From Pegoplata infirma (Eukaryota; Arthropoda; Insecta; Diptera; Anthomyiidae), in NCBI GenBank assembly GCA_963921195.1, contig OY992539.1:131592682-131656681 (forward strand): a stretch of 64,000 bases of DNA, in the 5' to 3' direction. Positions 22,885-33,674 of the stretch are shown here, piece after piece (position 1 is the stretch's first letter; the number at the start of each line of letters is the position of its first letter). The notes beneath the pieces were generated by a model, which saw only the letters and a list, made by a program, of their open reading frames with translations, had not been told where the DNA came from and ran no database searches. A program made the position numbers and the translations under genes.

Positions 22885-23600
22885 TCGTGATTTTACGAGT
22901 TTTTTTTGCTACCTATTTTACGATAATTTTACCAATAAAATTGTAAATTTACAACTTTTTTGGCAAAATAAAACTAACAAGGAATTCTTTTGAATTAACT
23001 AGATTTTTTGTTGCAATAAAATTACAAAAAAATTGTAAAATTACAAGAAAATTGTAAAATTACAAAAAAATGTAAAAGTACAAAAAAAAAACTATTGAAA
23101 ATGTTTCGTTAAAAAACAAGGAAAACTGTAAAATATTAGTAAAATGGGATTACGAGACTTTTTCTAGTAATTTGAAGTCCCCATACTAACCACACAGAAA
23201 AAAAAAATTTTTTTGAGTAAATTTGTAATACTATTGATTAAAAAATTTCACAATTTTGCACCAGTAAAGGATTTAATAGTATTGAGTAAACTTTTAATAA
23301 AATTTATTAAATGCATGCCAAAAAAGTTAATTTTTAATGAACACAATTAAATCTTTACTCAAAATTTTTCGTTCATTTTAATTAAGTTTTTAATTGTGTC
23401 AAGTAAAAATTTACTCAAAATTTATCAATTTATTTTTATTAAAAGTTTAAAAAAGGTTAAACTTTTTTTTTTAACTTTTACCAAATATAATATTTATGCC
23501 TTAAAGACATAGAAAAATTTCATGAAGATGATTTCAAACTATTATTTACATGTACATAAAACTATAAACTAAATGAGAATTCTAAAAACTAAGTGCACCC
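22885..23600. mobile_element. Two adjoining MITE remnants
   Basis: 22885-23110 repeats the ACCAATAAAATTGTAAATTTAC theme of the CACTCAAAA-type TA elements, without clear ends. From 23193, CACAGAAAAAAAAAATTTT opens a copy of the family at 29638-30415 and 44741-45340; it shares ACCAAATATAATATTTATGCC, AAAGACATAG and ACTAAATGAGAATTC blocks, and breaks off near 23600 before the right terminus. Confidence 0.65.
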
Positions 23601-23759
23601 TTCCGTTATTCACATTAATCTCTCAAAACTCATAAAAATAGGAAATATTTGTAGGTGTTAAACGTGTACTTTGGTAGCCTAATCAAAACTGAATATAATT
23701 GGAAAATTTTTGGAAAAAATTTCGCCCGATATTCACGGTCTATTGGCAACAAAAATAAG

Positions 23760-24100
23760 TTAATTTCACTCAAATTTGGTTTGTGTTTGTAAGTAAGTGT
23801 TTTTATCGGCGCATGCCATATTCTGTTTGTTATTAAAGGTTTGTGATTGAAGAAGAAAACATTGTATTTCTAAAGATTATTTTTAATGTGGATTTATTCC
23901 AGACCATGGTTTCTGTAGCCACCTCTACGTCATCAGTGGAGAAAATTACATTAGATTTAAATTGTTTGATTTTTTGTAAGACTGTTTTTCTATATGTTTT
24001 TTCATCAACAGACTTAACTCTGATTGGAATAGAACCCACGTTCTTCAAATTTCCATCATTTTGATTTTTTTCTGAATCTACCTGAATTTTTTGCATGTTG
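23760..24100. repeat. Dispersed repeat also present inverted at 34670-34850
   Basis: The blocks AGACCATGGTTTCTGT, ATGTGGATTTA and GATTGAAGAAGAAAA are found inverted at 34670-34850. An 87-codon frame is open on the minus strand here (24096-23833), but the other copy does not keep it, so I treat it as repeat. Confidence 0.55.
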
Positions 24101-24216
24101 TTGAGAGTTGCAAAATTTATTGAAGCATTTAAAATTTGTAATATAATCCAGCATTTTCTGTCGAATTTTCCTCATTTTTACTGAATTTTACTGAAAGTTT
24201 AAACTTTTCCGGATTT

Positions 24217-24292
24217 TTATTCCCCCAACCACAGTATGAGGTCATACTCTGGAACCACATAAAGTATATATTTGATTGATCCTTGATTAAAT
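24217..24292 (-). mobile_element. Family A 3'-end fragment
   Basis: CCCCCAACCACAGTATGAGG, ACATAAAGTATATAT and TTGATTGATCCTTGAT are the inverse of the family A right end. The fragment is diverged and short. Confidence 0.6.
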
Positions 24293-24639
24293 ATAAGATG
24301 ACCGTTCATCTGAGGGGCCACAATGCAGTCCAATATAAAGTTGTTAAATCCCTGAAATGTGGTAGAAATATTTCTAATGTAGGCTGTTTTATTTGGCGTA
24401 CGGACATAGCGCTCAAGTACATATCGCCCAATTTAAAAAAGTCATTCCACAGAAAAAAGTGTGTGTTAGTTGTTGTTGCAAAATTTTTTGGACGATATGG
24501 CCATTATTTTTGGGTATTTTAACAATTTTCTTTAAATTTATATAAATTATCAAAAATGTCATATTACCCAAATATCAAAATGTTATATATATAAAATGTC
24601 ATAGCACCCAAAAAAATAATCATAAAACTCAACAAAATT

Positions 24640-24640
<1 letters not shown>

Positions 24641-24673
<33 letters not shown>

Positions 24674-27600
24674 CTCATTAATTTTTTTTATTGAATCTTC
24701 ACTAAAACTATGTGAACTAACAATAAGTTTTCAAATCTTAAAACTAATATAAATAGCTTAATATTAAGTCCGGCCAGTGCCAGACAAAATTTCACTTGCT
24801 CATAAATTATCCAATGTTTTCAAAAGCATCATCCTTCATTTTATAGTACCAGGTCAGTAGTGGCCCTCCTTCTTAGGCGTTGGTGACCACTATTATTTAG
24901 AAGATTACGCGCTAAATTGTTTGGATGTGATTCTAGTCTCCGTAGGTAGTTCTGGGTATGTCTCACAATTTCATCTTTAACAAATGATACATTTAGATCT
25001 CTGTGTATGTTTGAGTTTCTAACGTACCAGGGGGCATCAGTAATCATTCTTAAAATGTTGTTCTGTTTTCTCTGTATTCTTTCCACATTAGACGCAGAGG
25101 CAGTGCCCCATAACTGAATACCATAGCACCATATAGGTTTTATAATAGAGCTGTAGATCAATAGTTTACAGTCTAACATAAGTTTCGAGTTTCTCCCAAT
25201 TAGCCAATTTACTGCAATAGTTTTTAATTTTATCTGGGTTAATTTTGCATCTATATGGTTTTTCCACGTAAGACGACGATCCAGATGAATTCCGAGGTAC
25301 TTAACTGTTGTGTGTTGAGGTACGATGTGATTATTAATCTGAATTTGGGGACATGTTTCTCGTCTCAACGTGAAAGTTATGTGGATGCATTTCTGCTCAT
25401 TAACTTTAATCTTCCACTTTTTCAACCAGTCTTCTAATTCAAGAATGTGACTTTGCAAAATACGAGTTGCTTCAAGTGGGTTATTATGAGAGCTCAAAAT
25501 AGCTGTATCATCTGCAAATGTGGAAGTATGCGTATTTCGATTAGTTGGCATATCAGAGGTGTACAAAATATACAAAAGCGGTCCCAAAATACTACCTTGT
25601 GGAACTCCAGCTTGTATGATTTGTGGGGTACTAACAAAATCGTTTTCCTTTACTGTAAACTTACGATCTGTAATGTAATTTTCGAGTAACTTATGTGTAT
25701 CTGGTGGTAACATATTCTTTATCTTATAGAGTAAACCCTCGTGCCAAACCTTATCGAACGCCTGCGAGACATCAATAAAAAGTGCAGAACAATATTTCTT
25801 TTCCTCATAGGCTCTTCTAATTTCATCTACCAGTCTATGAACTCGCTCAATTGTGCCGTGTTTTTTTCTGAATCCAAACTGGTGATCGGGGATAGAGTTG
25901 TTTTGAGTGACATAAGTTGTTAATCTGTTCACTAACAGTTTTTCAAAAAGTTTGGATAAATTGGATAACAGACTGATAGGCCTATACGATTCCACTTTTG
26001 TGTGATCTTTACCTGGCTTGGGTATCATTTTAACAAGAGAAATTTTCCATTCTGGGGGAAAATGTTGAAGGCGTAATATAGCATTAAAAATAAAAAGAAT
26101 TATTCTTAATGCTATCCGGGGTAACTCCAAAAGCATTTTATTACTGATCTTATCAATACCAAATGCTTTTTTGGGGTTTAAATCAAAAACTGCCTTTTCG
26201 ACCTCTCGCATCTCAAACCGGATGGGTACTGCTCTGCGCTGGGGTAAAATTGGTGGCAACTCTACTATAACACTTGATTCATTTGGAGTGAATACATTTT
26301 TCAAGTGCTCAACAAACAGATTTCCTTTTTCAGTATCATTTCTAGCCCAACCTCCATTTTGTTTTCGCAAAGGAGGCTTACATATGACAGGTCTTTTCAT
26401 GTTTTTAGTAGCACGCCATAACGAATAATCCGTTTTTGATGTAGGCTCCAAATTTTCAAGAAATCTATTTAACGAGTCAGCTCTCTGTGATTCTAGCAAT
26501 CTTCGCAAGTTGTTTGTGCATACCTTTAATCGTGATTTGAGTTGTGGAGATCTGTGCAGTTGCCACTCTCTACGAGCTCTCCTTTTTTCATTTAAGAGTC
26601 GTTCGACATCAACAGAAAAAACTGGGTTTTGTCTAGATTGTCGCTGGGGTTTAGTAGCAATTAGAGCAGCTAGTTTGAGATTAGATTCGAAATTCTTAAG
26701 CGAGAGGTCAATTTGATCTGGGTTGCTTAGCAAAATGTTTTCCGAGCAATGAGTACTGAGAAATTTTTTATACTTTAGCCAATTTGTTCCTTTGCCTGTC
26801 AGTGCTAAGCCACCAGAAGGGGATACAATTTCTCTGGGGTTTGAAAGGGTAACAATAGTGGGTGTGTGATCTGAAGAGAGCTCCAAAGAAGATTCAACAG
26901 ATAATACGTTTTTCGAAATATTCTTAGACAATCCAAAATCTATAAGGTCTGGAATCTTATTTTGGTCCGAAGGCCAGTATGTCGGTTCTCCGCTTGAAAT
27001 CACATCCATACCCATTTTACAAACTGTATCATACAACACACGTCCTCTCGGGGTAATGAGGCGTGACCCCCAGAATGTATGCTTGGCATTATAGTCGCCA
27101 GCTGCCAGAAAGCGTGAACCTAGTGATTCGTAAAATGTTCTGAACTGATTCTCAGTGATCCTAAATCTGGGGGGAGCATAAATAGACGAAATTACTAGGT
27201 TCATACCAAATTCCTCTACACATATTGTAGTTGCTTGAAGAAAATCTTCGCAAAGATCACACATGAGATAGTGTCTCAGTCGAGTTTTAATTAGAATGCC
27301 TGATCCTCCACATGCCCTACCTCTGGGGTCTTTAGTATCATATAATGTGTAACCTCGGATTGAAAATAAGCTACGGTGTGTTAAATGAGTCTCAGAAACA
27401 AGCATTATATCTATCTGCTTGTTTCTAAGAAAATATTCGAGTTCGTCCTTGTGTTGGCGTAAGCCGTTTGCGTTCCAGAAACATATTTTCAGACCGTTCA
27501 TGGTTTGTTTAGCAGAGTCTGCAGCAACATCGACTGCATACTCAGCATCTCCTGCAACATATAACCCATTCTATCCGTAAAATTTGAAATTGCCTGGACA

Positions 27601-28060
27601 AGCGTATCAATAGATTTTTCAAGTCTAATAAAATCTTGATTCTGGCCGGATGGTCGAGTTTGAGGATTCTCTCTATTTAATCCTGATTGATAATTGGGAG
27701 TCGGGTTACCGATTCTTGGGTTGGGAGCTGTGGGTCGGCTTCTCAAAACAGATGCAAAGGATTGTGTATTTTGTACGAGATTCGGAACATTTACCGGGGG
27801 TTGTTGTTGGGTACAGAATTCTCGAACAAAGGATTGAGTATTTTGTCCGTGATTCTGAACGCTTAACGGGGGTTGTTGCTGAGAGCTGAATTCTCGGGCA
27901 TTTTGAGCGTCCATGTGGGTAACTTTTGGCCGACTATTGTGGAAGCGCTTTTCCATGGTATACGCAGGGCAACCTCTATAGTTAGCAGTGTGATTTTCAC
28001 CACAATTGCTACACTTTTTAACTCCGTTTTTTTTTAAACACAATATTTTAAAGTTTTTAT
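24641..28060 (-). mobile_element. Jockey-clade LINE, 5'-truncated, with 33-nt poly(A)
   Basis: On the minus strand the element holds the 3' part of ORF1, a complete ORF2, a 3' UTR of about 170 bp and an uninterrupted tail (33 T on the + strand, 24641-24673). ORF1 and ORF2 overlap by ATGA at 27498-27501. The pure tail and intact ORF2 suggest a recent insertion. The 5' break lies near 28060, at the hairpin; no target duplication could be matched. Confidence 0.9.
24841..27501 (-). CDS. Jockey LINE ORF2: endonuclease-reverse transcriptase
   Basis: 886 residues, intact. Residues 1-215 form an APE-type endonuclease that nicks target DNA: the SETH glutamate (37), GDYNAKHTFWG (135-145) and the SDH catalytic pair (210-212) are all present. 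The reverse transcriptase spans about 440-745: PKPGK (495-499), YRPISLLS (506-513), HQFGFRKKHGT (540-550), ALFIDVSQAFDKVWH (574-588), GVPQGSILGP (632-641), the catalytic FADD (662-665) and KYLGIHLD (734-741). The C terminus has the LWGTAS and QRKQNNILRMI motifs usual in jockey-clade elements. No RNase H domain follows, as is typical for jockey. The length is close to the family's usual 900 residues. The start ATG overlaps the ORF1 stop, which suggests termination-reinitiation. It lies antisense to Tet. Confidence 0.93.
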   Translation of the reverse strand: MNGLKICFWNANGLRQHKDELEYFLRNKQIDIMLVSETHLTHRSLFSIRGYTLYDTKDPRGRACGGSGILIKTRLRHYLMCDLCEDFLQATTICVEEFGMNLVISSIYAPPRFRITENQFRTFYESLGSRFLAAGDYNAKHTFWGSRLITPRGRVLYDTVCKMGMDVISSGEPTYWPSDQNKIPDLIDFGLSKNISKNVLSVESSLELSSDHTPTIVTLSNPREIVSPSGGLALTGKGTNWLKYKKFLSTHCSENILLSNPDQIDLSLKNFESNLKLAALIATKPQRQSRQNPVFSVDVERLLNEKRRARREWQLHRSPQLKSRLKVCTNNLRRLLESQRADSLNRFLENLEPTSKTDYSLWRATKNMKRPVICKPPLRKQNGGWARNDTEKGNLFVEHLKNVFTPNESSVIVELPPILPQRRAVPIRFEMREVEKAVFDLNPKKAFGIDKISNKMLLELPRIALRIILFIFNAILRLQHFPPEWKISLVKMIPKPGKDHTKVESYRPISLLSNLSKLFEKLLVNRLTTYVTQNNSIPDHQFGFRKKHGTIERVHRLVDEIRRAYEEKKYCSALFIDVSQAFDKVWHEGLLYKIKNMLPPDTHKLLENYITDRKFTVKENDFVSTPQIIQAGVPQGSILGPLLYILYTSDMPTNRNTHTSTFADDTAILSSHNNPLEATRILQSHILELEDWLKKWKIKVNEQKCIHITFTLRRETCPQIQINNHIVPQHTTVKYLGIHLDRRLTWKNHIDAKLTQIKLKTIAVNWLIGRNSKLMLDCKLLIYSSIIKPIWCYGIQLWGTASASNVERIQRKQNNILRMITDAPWYVRNSNIHRDLNVSFVKDEIVRHTQNYLRRLESHPNNLARNLLNNSGHQRLRRRATTDLVL

Positions 28061-28103
28061 GCGTAGCCGGCCTTCGGCCGGGCTTAGGGATTAAAAAATC
28101 CAT
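27498..28103 (-). pseudogene. Jockey LINE ORF1 (gag-like), 3' part only
   Basis: The frame keeps one zinc knuckle, C31-X2-C34-X3-H38-X6-C45, the third-knuckle pattern of jockey gag proteins. After it come a Gln/Pro/Asn-rich region with two similar NGQNTQSF/LVQNTQSF segments and a C-terminal stretch rich in Met, Leu and Gln that may be a coiled coil. The two upstream knuckles and the N-terminal region are missing. About the first 15 codons come from the neighbouring hairpin sequence, so the ATG at 28103 is not the native start. It should bind RNA in the intact family, but this copy is truncated. Confidence 0.8.
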
Positions 28104-28279
28104 GCATTAAACCCACCCTCTCCGCAAAGTAAAGTTTTCTAGGGTAGCAGTCCTTTACGCTACCAAATTTGTTATGCCTCAAAAAGGCCTGATAACGAAA
28201 ATAGCTTTGGTTTGCAGAGAGGGTGGGTTTAATGCATGGAGTATGTAATCGCTAAGCCCGGCCGAAGGCCGGCTACGCA
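28061..28279. repeat. GC-rich hairpin of about 220 bp at the LINE break
   Basis: Arms 28061-28126 and 28212-28279 pair almost throughout (GCGTAGCCGGCC..; AAACCCACCCTCTC). Each arm holds its own perfect small palindrome CCGGCCTTCGGCCGG. The GC content contrasts sharply with the surroundings. It may be a small foldback element or a piece of the host TIR element. Confidence 0.8.
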
Positions 28280-28982
28280 GAAAACCTTTATTACAATAAA
28301 ACAAATCATAGAAGTCGTAATTTCGACATTTCGCCCAAAAAAAATATTTTGGATTTTTTTGACAATTTTGTTTTGGGAGAAATAACATTTTTAGACCTAC
28401 CATTTTGGGCTATATGTCGCAGCGTGGGCGATATGTCATTTACGGTTTTGGGCGATAAGACCTTGGGCGCTATGTCCGTACGCCGTTTTATTTTTTTATT
28501 TTTATTTTTTTATTATTTTTTTTTTAAAGAAGCAACACTCAGGCAATGCTGCCTATCAATTACTAATGTAACCGTGATGCTTCTTTCGGAAAGGGAATAG
28601 AAGAGAGGTGAAAGATTTGAAAGATAGAAGGGCTTCAGTATGGCAACACTGTAATTGCGGGTGTTGATAATTTTGAGTACAGTTGTTGCATCGCCATCTG
28701 TTATTGACCTGGCGAATTGTTTTTGAAGCTGTGTTTATAGCCATTATTTTATTATTTTACTTCGTTGACGTTCATAAATGCGAAAAATCTGTGATGGGGG
28801 GGGGGGGGGAGTTTCCTCTTAAAGAACTAAAACGCTGCCTCCGGCCGACCCAACGCCCAGTAAAAACTTCTATTATCAAGTAATGGGGTTTTCGCCTTAA
28901 AATAGATGGTGGTATCTAGTTACTAGGTTGGTGAAACACTCATTATTTTAACATGACGATGTCATTGGAGTAATGACCGCAT

Positions 28983-29211
28983 ACCCACTCGCTTACGAGA
29001 ATGCTACTGAAAAACTACATACATTAGTACCACAAATAATGAGCTACAAGTAGCCCAAAACTAACTCGTTACCCACTCCTTACAAAAATGCTACCAAATA
29101 ACAGCATACATTAGTCCTAAAAATAAGTAGCTACCAGTAGCCCAAAAATAACTCGTTGCCCACTCCTTACAAAAATGCTACCAAATAGCAGCATACATTA
29201 GTCCTAAAAAT
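28983..29211. repeat. 88-bp tandem repeat, about 2.6 copies
   Basis: CCCACTC..TTACAAAAATGCTA..CATACATTAGT recurs at 28984, 29072 and 29160. The second and third copies are the most alike. Confidence 0.85.
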
Positions 29212-29637
29212 TGGCCGTCTTCCCTCAGCAAGGAATTGCGTCAAAAGTAAAATTTTCGCTTCATGCCTATTCGTCAGGATGATAAAGGTAACATCCTGAC
29301 CGGTTATTTCAAGAGCAACCAAGTGGGAAAATTTCTACACTCTAAATGTAAGAAAAACCAATGGAACCAACGTTTACGTTGATATCCATCCCTCCAAATT
29401 TTTGATTGTAAAATTCAAATAATAAAAGGACCGAAAATATTTCTTGGAACATCGTAGAAAGGGACATTTGGCTGCTTAGGGCAGGACCAATAACAAATTT
29501 ACAGAAGCGACTGCTGCTCAGCCCATGGAAACCGCATTAAACACCATCTTAAGTTTTAGTTTATATAAGATTGAGTAAGTTTTTAAGGGAAATACTGTCT
29601 ATGATGGTTTTTTTACCTTTTAACCGGTTTTAACATA
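29212..29637. other. Stretch without recognised feature
   Basis: Of more balanced composition than the surroundings, but with stops in all frames. It may be an old repeat fragment; nothing is recognised. Confidence 0.4.
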
Positions 29638-30415
29638 CACAGAAAAAAATAAAAAAAATATTTAATTAAAAAATTCGTAGATTTAATTAAAAAATTAATT
29701 AAATCCGGACCAATCACTAAAATGCGCAAATAAATTAAAAATATTTGTATGTCGTTAATAAAAAATAAATGGATATTTATTTAATTAAAAACTTAATACT
29801 ATAAATTAAAAAATTTAATTAAAATTTAAAAAAAAAAATAATTAAAATTTTAATTGTATAAATTAAAAAAATTAATTAAAAATATTATATTAAAAAATAA
29901 AAAAAAAATTTGTAAAAACATTCTTTTTGAATAAAATAGTTTAAAAAAAAAATATTTCTTCAAACTTTACCAAATTTATTTATGCCGTAAAGACATAGTC
30001 AGTGAGATGATTTTATAAAGTTGATTATAAACCTTTCATATACATACACATAAAACTATAAACAAAATGAGAATTCAAAAACATATGTGAAAAATAAAAA
30101 AAAACTTTCAACAAACTTTTTATACTTATGTTTTTTTTTGTATGTAATACAATGCAAGAGAAAAACACACACTCGCACACACACGGAAAACAAAACAAAA
30201 AAAAATAAGTAAAGCTAGAAATTTAATTAAACATTTAATTATATAAATTAAATACTTAATTAATATTAAATTTGAAAACAATTAAAATATTAATTAAAAT
30301 AAAGTTAAAAATTTAATTAAACATTTAATTATATTAATTAAAGGTTTAATTAATATTAAATTAAAAAACAATTAAAATTTTAATTAAAATAAAATATACG
30401 ATATTATTTTCTGTG
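29638..30415. mobile_element. 778-bp TA-flanked MITE (CACAGAAAA family)
   Basis: CACAGAAAAAAAT and ATTATTTTCTGTG form the ends, with TA on both sides (29636-29637, 30416-30417). The inside has many TTTAATTA/TAATTAAA blocks and the core TTATGCC.TAAAGACATAG shared with 23193-23600 and 44741-45340. Confidence 0.85.
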
Positions 30416-30728
30416 TACTTTAAACAACAAGGCAAACAAATGAGTTAAATTAAAATTTGGAAAACGCCCCAAAATTTCTAGAAAGACAATTACAATTTAC
30501 AAAAAGCCAATTAATATTCAAAAAACTTCAATAGAAGTTATGTAAAGACTAATTAAGGCTCACAAATGACTATCAAGTGTCAGCTAGATCCAGTTTTCTA
30601 AATATCAATTTGGTTTTCTAAACTTTAATTTGCCTGTTCCCAATTTTAATCAGAATTCCCGAATTTAAATTTCTGTTAACGGAGTTTTATTAGAAAAAGC
30701 AGAGAAATGTTAATATTTTTTAAGCTAA

Positions 30729-31015
30729 GGCCGCTGTTCCAAAAAAAGTAATTAACATAAAAAATGTGAAAATGAAAATTTCCGAATTTTTTGGTGTTCT
30801 AGATTTCACATCCGAATTTCTTTTTCGTTTTGTTTCACATAAAAAAATTTTGTGAAAGTAAAACGAATGCAATTTTTTCCTTACACTTTTTTAAATTTAA
30901 ATTATTCAATTTCAACTTCGAATTAAAACGTGATCAACAAAACACTAAACTTGATTTCATGTGATTCGGAAATTTTCATGTGAATTGAAAAGTTGTGAAA
31001 GACAGAACAGGGGCC
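30729..31015. mobile_element. 287-bp MITE with TAA duplication (PIF/Harbinger-like)
   Basis: Ends GGCCGCTGTTC and GAACAGGGGCC, with TAA directly on each side (30726-30728, 31016-31018). A longer inverted pairing (AAAATTTCCGAA / TTCGGAAATTTT) extends the arms. Confidence 0.75.
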
Positions 31016-31126
31016 TAAATGTGCAAGTTCTTTCTAAATTTTCTTTAGCATTTTTTTTATTTTAATAAAAAAAATTTATTTGGACAACTTATCAAATATT
31101 TTAAATCGTATTTACCAGTAACCGGT

Positions 31127-31228
31127 TCTGTATGAGGCTATCAGTAACTCGTTATTTGTTAATAAGAAGTAATCAGTTCTGTATGAGGTTATCGGTAACT
31201 CATTATTTGTTAACAAGAAGTAATCGAG
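31127..31228. repeat. 51-bp direct duplication
   Basis: TTCTGTATGAGG.TATC through GAAGTAATC occurs twice in tandem with few differences. Confidence 0.85.
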
Positions 31229-31365
31229 CAGGTAACGAGTCCTGATTACATAGAATGCAGGCGGTAATGGGGACTTATTACCAAGTTTTTACTGGGCGAC
31301 TGGCATGTGTGGGTATCACTGGTGCTATTAGATCGGCACCCCCGTACGGCCTTGAAGTGATACTA

Positions 31366-31760
31366 CACTCAAAAAATTATGTAGGTAAATTCCAGTGAAT
31401 ATTCACTTAAAACAAATGAAATTTTATTTAAAAACCATTCCACTGTTTTTTCATTTAAAATAAAAACACATTACAGTCAATTTTAAATGTTAATTTAATG
31501 ACTAACCAAAACATTAAAAAACTACTGAATATTCACTTATTTTGTATTGAAAAACAGTAAAACTAGAAAAAAATGTTTTACTGCCGAAAATAAATGTAAC
31601 AGAAAATTCATTTTTAAGACAGTAAATTATATTTTTTAAACTACAGAAATAGTAAAAAAATTAAATCCTTTATAAAATAAGCGATTTTTCTTTTAAAATA
31701 ACTTTACTGATTACTTTTTAAAATAACCTACAAACAGTTAATGACATAATTTTCTTAGTG
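31366..31760. mobile_element. 395-bp TA-flanked MITE (CACTCAAAA family)
   Basis: Begins CACTCAAAAAATTATG, ends AATTTTCTTAGTG, and TA is present on both sides (31364-31365, 31761-31762). The same family as 5111-7605 by its termini, though the inside differs. Confidence 0.75.
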
Positions 31761-31762
31761 TA

Positions 31763-32663
31763 GACATTAAGCCTGCGGATATCTACAAATTTATTAAAAT
31801 CTGACAGATTTTTTCAACTTTATCAATTATGTTTTGGTTTCGGAATTAATTAATTTTCTGCACATGATAGCATACTTTTCTGTGCAAATTATATATGAAG
31901 TATTTTTTTTTTTTTTCAAAAAGTCATTAACCTTTTTAACCTGAATTAAAAACAGTTTTTATTCACAAAAAACATTCATTCACATAAAAACAGTTAACAA
32001 AATTTTCTGAATTAAAACAAACTACAAAAAACAAACGAAAAACATCTGCAATCTTTTGGCAAAACAGGCCAAAAAGAAAAACAAAGAAAAAACCCTTTTG
32101 ATATGCTTTAACCACCACGGACGGCGTTTATTGAATAACGATCAAAGTATTCCACCATAAATTAAGACAAACAATATAAACGGCTTAAATGAACTAAATA
32201 ACTAAAAAAAAGAGTTAACGTTCATTGATCCGTGAAAGGATGGTAGAAAGAATATAATAAATGCAAGGAAGAATATAATAAAATTTCCTAAAAGGAACTA
32301 TAAAATTTGCAATAATAACGTAAATTATGATTTAAATGAGCTAGTGAATATATTAAAATACATATTTTCAATAAAAACCATGACATGCAATATTTTAAAT
32401 TCATAATTATATTCAAAATAGTTAAGAGCAAATAACTAACTATTATGAGAAGGTATAGGTAGTGACAATTAGATTACAAAATATTATACTGGTAACTTGT
32501 ATTGCGGTTACTTGTTTTGTTTATGAAGTTTCGATATAAAAATTATTTAAAACAAGAAAAAAAAAACAATTGATTTTACAACAGCAATGGATTTTGTAGT
32601 TTTAATTAAAATGTTAGTTGATTCTATTTAAAAGATAATTGATTTAATTAAACATTTTATTAC
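31763..32663. other. AT-rich stretch without recognised feature
   Basis: I see no open frame with domain content and no clear repeat ends. Confidence 0.5.
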
Positions 32664-32745
32664 TAGGTTAGTTAGGTTGGGGTGGCGGTGCCAACACGGC
32701 ACTCCGCATAGACAAATTGGTCCATAGCGATGCCACAAAACTTTT
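32664..32745 (-). mobile_element. 3' end of an RNase H-type LINE, 5'-truncated
   Basis: TAGGTTAGTTAGGTTGGGG then GGCGGTG, CGCATAGAC and TGGTCCATAGCGATGCCA is the inverse of the 3' end of the LINE at 46123-46790, including the TAACC repeats that form its terminus. Only some 80 bp remain. Confidence 0.8.
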
Positions 32746-32964
32746 TCCAATTATCGACGTAAGCTATATACATTGACTATAAGGGTTAAAATAAAAAAAG
32801 CAGAAGAAAAATTTAATTTCTAAAAATTATAGACATTTCTGGCATTCCCATACCGGTTTCAAACAATCCAGTTACTGTTTTCATCAGTAGGATTTTAAAT
32901 GTCGGTTTGTCTTGTTAATGAAAATTGTTTTTTTATATATGTAAATATTTATAGTTTCTATAGC

Positions 32965-33110
32965 TCCCCGTAGGCTAGTTGGTAGCGTGCTAGCCTTTGA
33001 ACGTGGGGTCGTGGATTCGATTCCCAACAGAACCCTTGGTATTTTCGCTACAACGAGACGGTCATTGTTACCAGTTCTCGGTTAGGTTGAAATTATTAAA
33101 AATGAGTTGT
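32965..33110 (+). mobile_element. tRNA-derived SINE, best copy
   Basis: The head has a polymerase III A-box-like TAGGCTAGTTGGTAGCG (32971) and a B box GGATTCGATTCCC (33013). A tail ending TTCTCGGTTAGGTTGAAATT is shared with copies at 2251 and 44291. It sits inside a locally duplicated sequence (blocks at 32890 and 33215). Confidence 0.8.
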
Positions 33111-33268
33111 AAATTAATAGAGAGAAATATTTATAGTTTCTACAGAATAAATTTTGACAGTTTCCAATACTACAATTCTATTTCTAGCAATCTCAATTAT
33201 CATCTGTTATCATCAGTAGGATTTTAAATGTCGGTTTGTCTTGTTAATGAAAATTGTTTTTTATATAT

Positions 33269-33501
33269 GAAGGGCTTACTGCTAAAACTTGATAAGCAAT
33301 ATTTTATTTTTTGTGTTTTTCGCCTTCTACTGAGGTTCCATTGAAAGATTTTTGGCAGAAGTCTTTCTTAAATCCTTTGTATAAGTATCTTGAGAATGCA
33401 TTTCTTCAAAAGTTCGATTTTCTACATTATTTCAAAAGTTTTAAGGCAAAAACCACCATATAATGAAATGTTGCTTATCGAGTTTTTACAAAAAGCCCTT
33501 C
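33269..33501. mobile_element. 233-bp MITE with an empty site nearby
   Basis: Ends GAAGGGCTT and AAGCCCTTC. The sequence around it (TTGTTTTTTATATAT before, ATATGTAAATATTTATAGTT after) is found uninterrupted at about 32920-32960. Comparison implies an ATAT duplication. Confidence 0.75.
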
Positions 33502-33674
33502 ATATGTAAATATTTATAGTTTCTACAGAATACATTTTTACAGTTTCCAAGACTACAATTGTATTTCTAGCAATCTCAACCTCATTAACTTCATTGTGAA
33601 TTGCTTTAAGCTTTTCGGGTCTTTACTCGTAATTTCCTTCAAAGTCTTGAACTGTGAACTTTCATAATTGATTA

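Larger units (their letters stand above)
24395..28484. mobile_element. TIR transposon with 9-bp duplication, split by a LINE
   Basis: GGCGTACGGACATAGCGC begins the element, and its exact inverse GCGCTATGTCCGTACGCC ends it. GTTTTATTT stands on both sides (24386-24394, 28485-28493). A 9-bp target duplication suggests a Mutator-like (MULE) element, with hAT (8 bp) as the alternative. Several ATATCGCCCA/GGGCGATA motifs lie inside. The native element is about 0.7 kb; the rest is the jockey LINE and the hairpin at 28061-28279. No transposase. Confidence 0.8.

Noticed and set aside
23833..24096. Two opposed frames of 87 and 73 codons
   Set aside because: Located in a dispersed repeat whose other copy (34670-34850, inverted) does not keep them open.
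28683..28883. 66-codon frame running through a G run
   Set aside because: It crosses a 14-G homopolymer and a family A-like fragment (CTTAAAGAACTAAAAC); not a gene.
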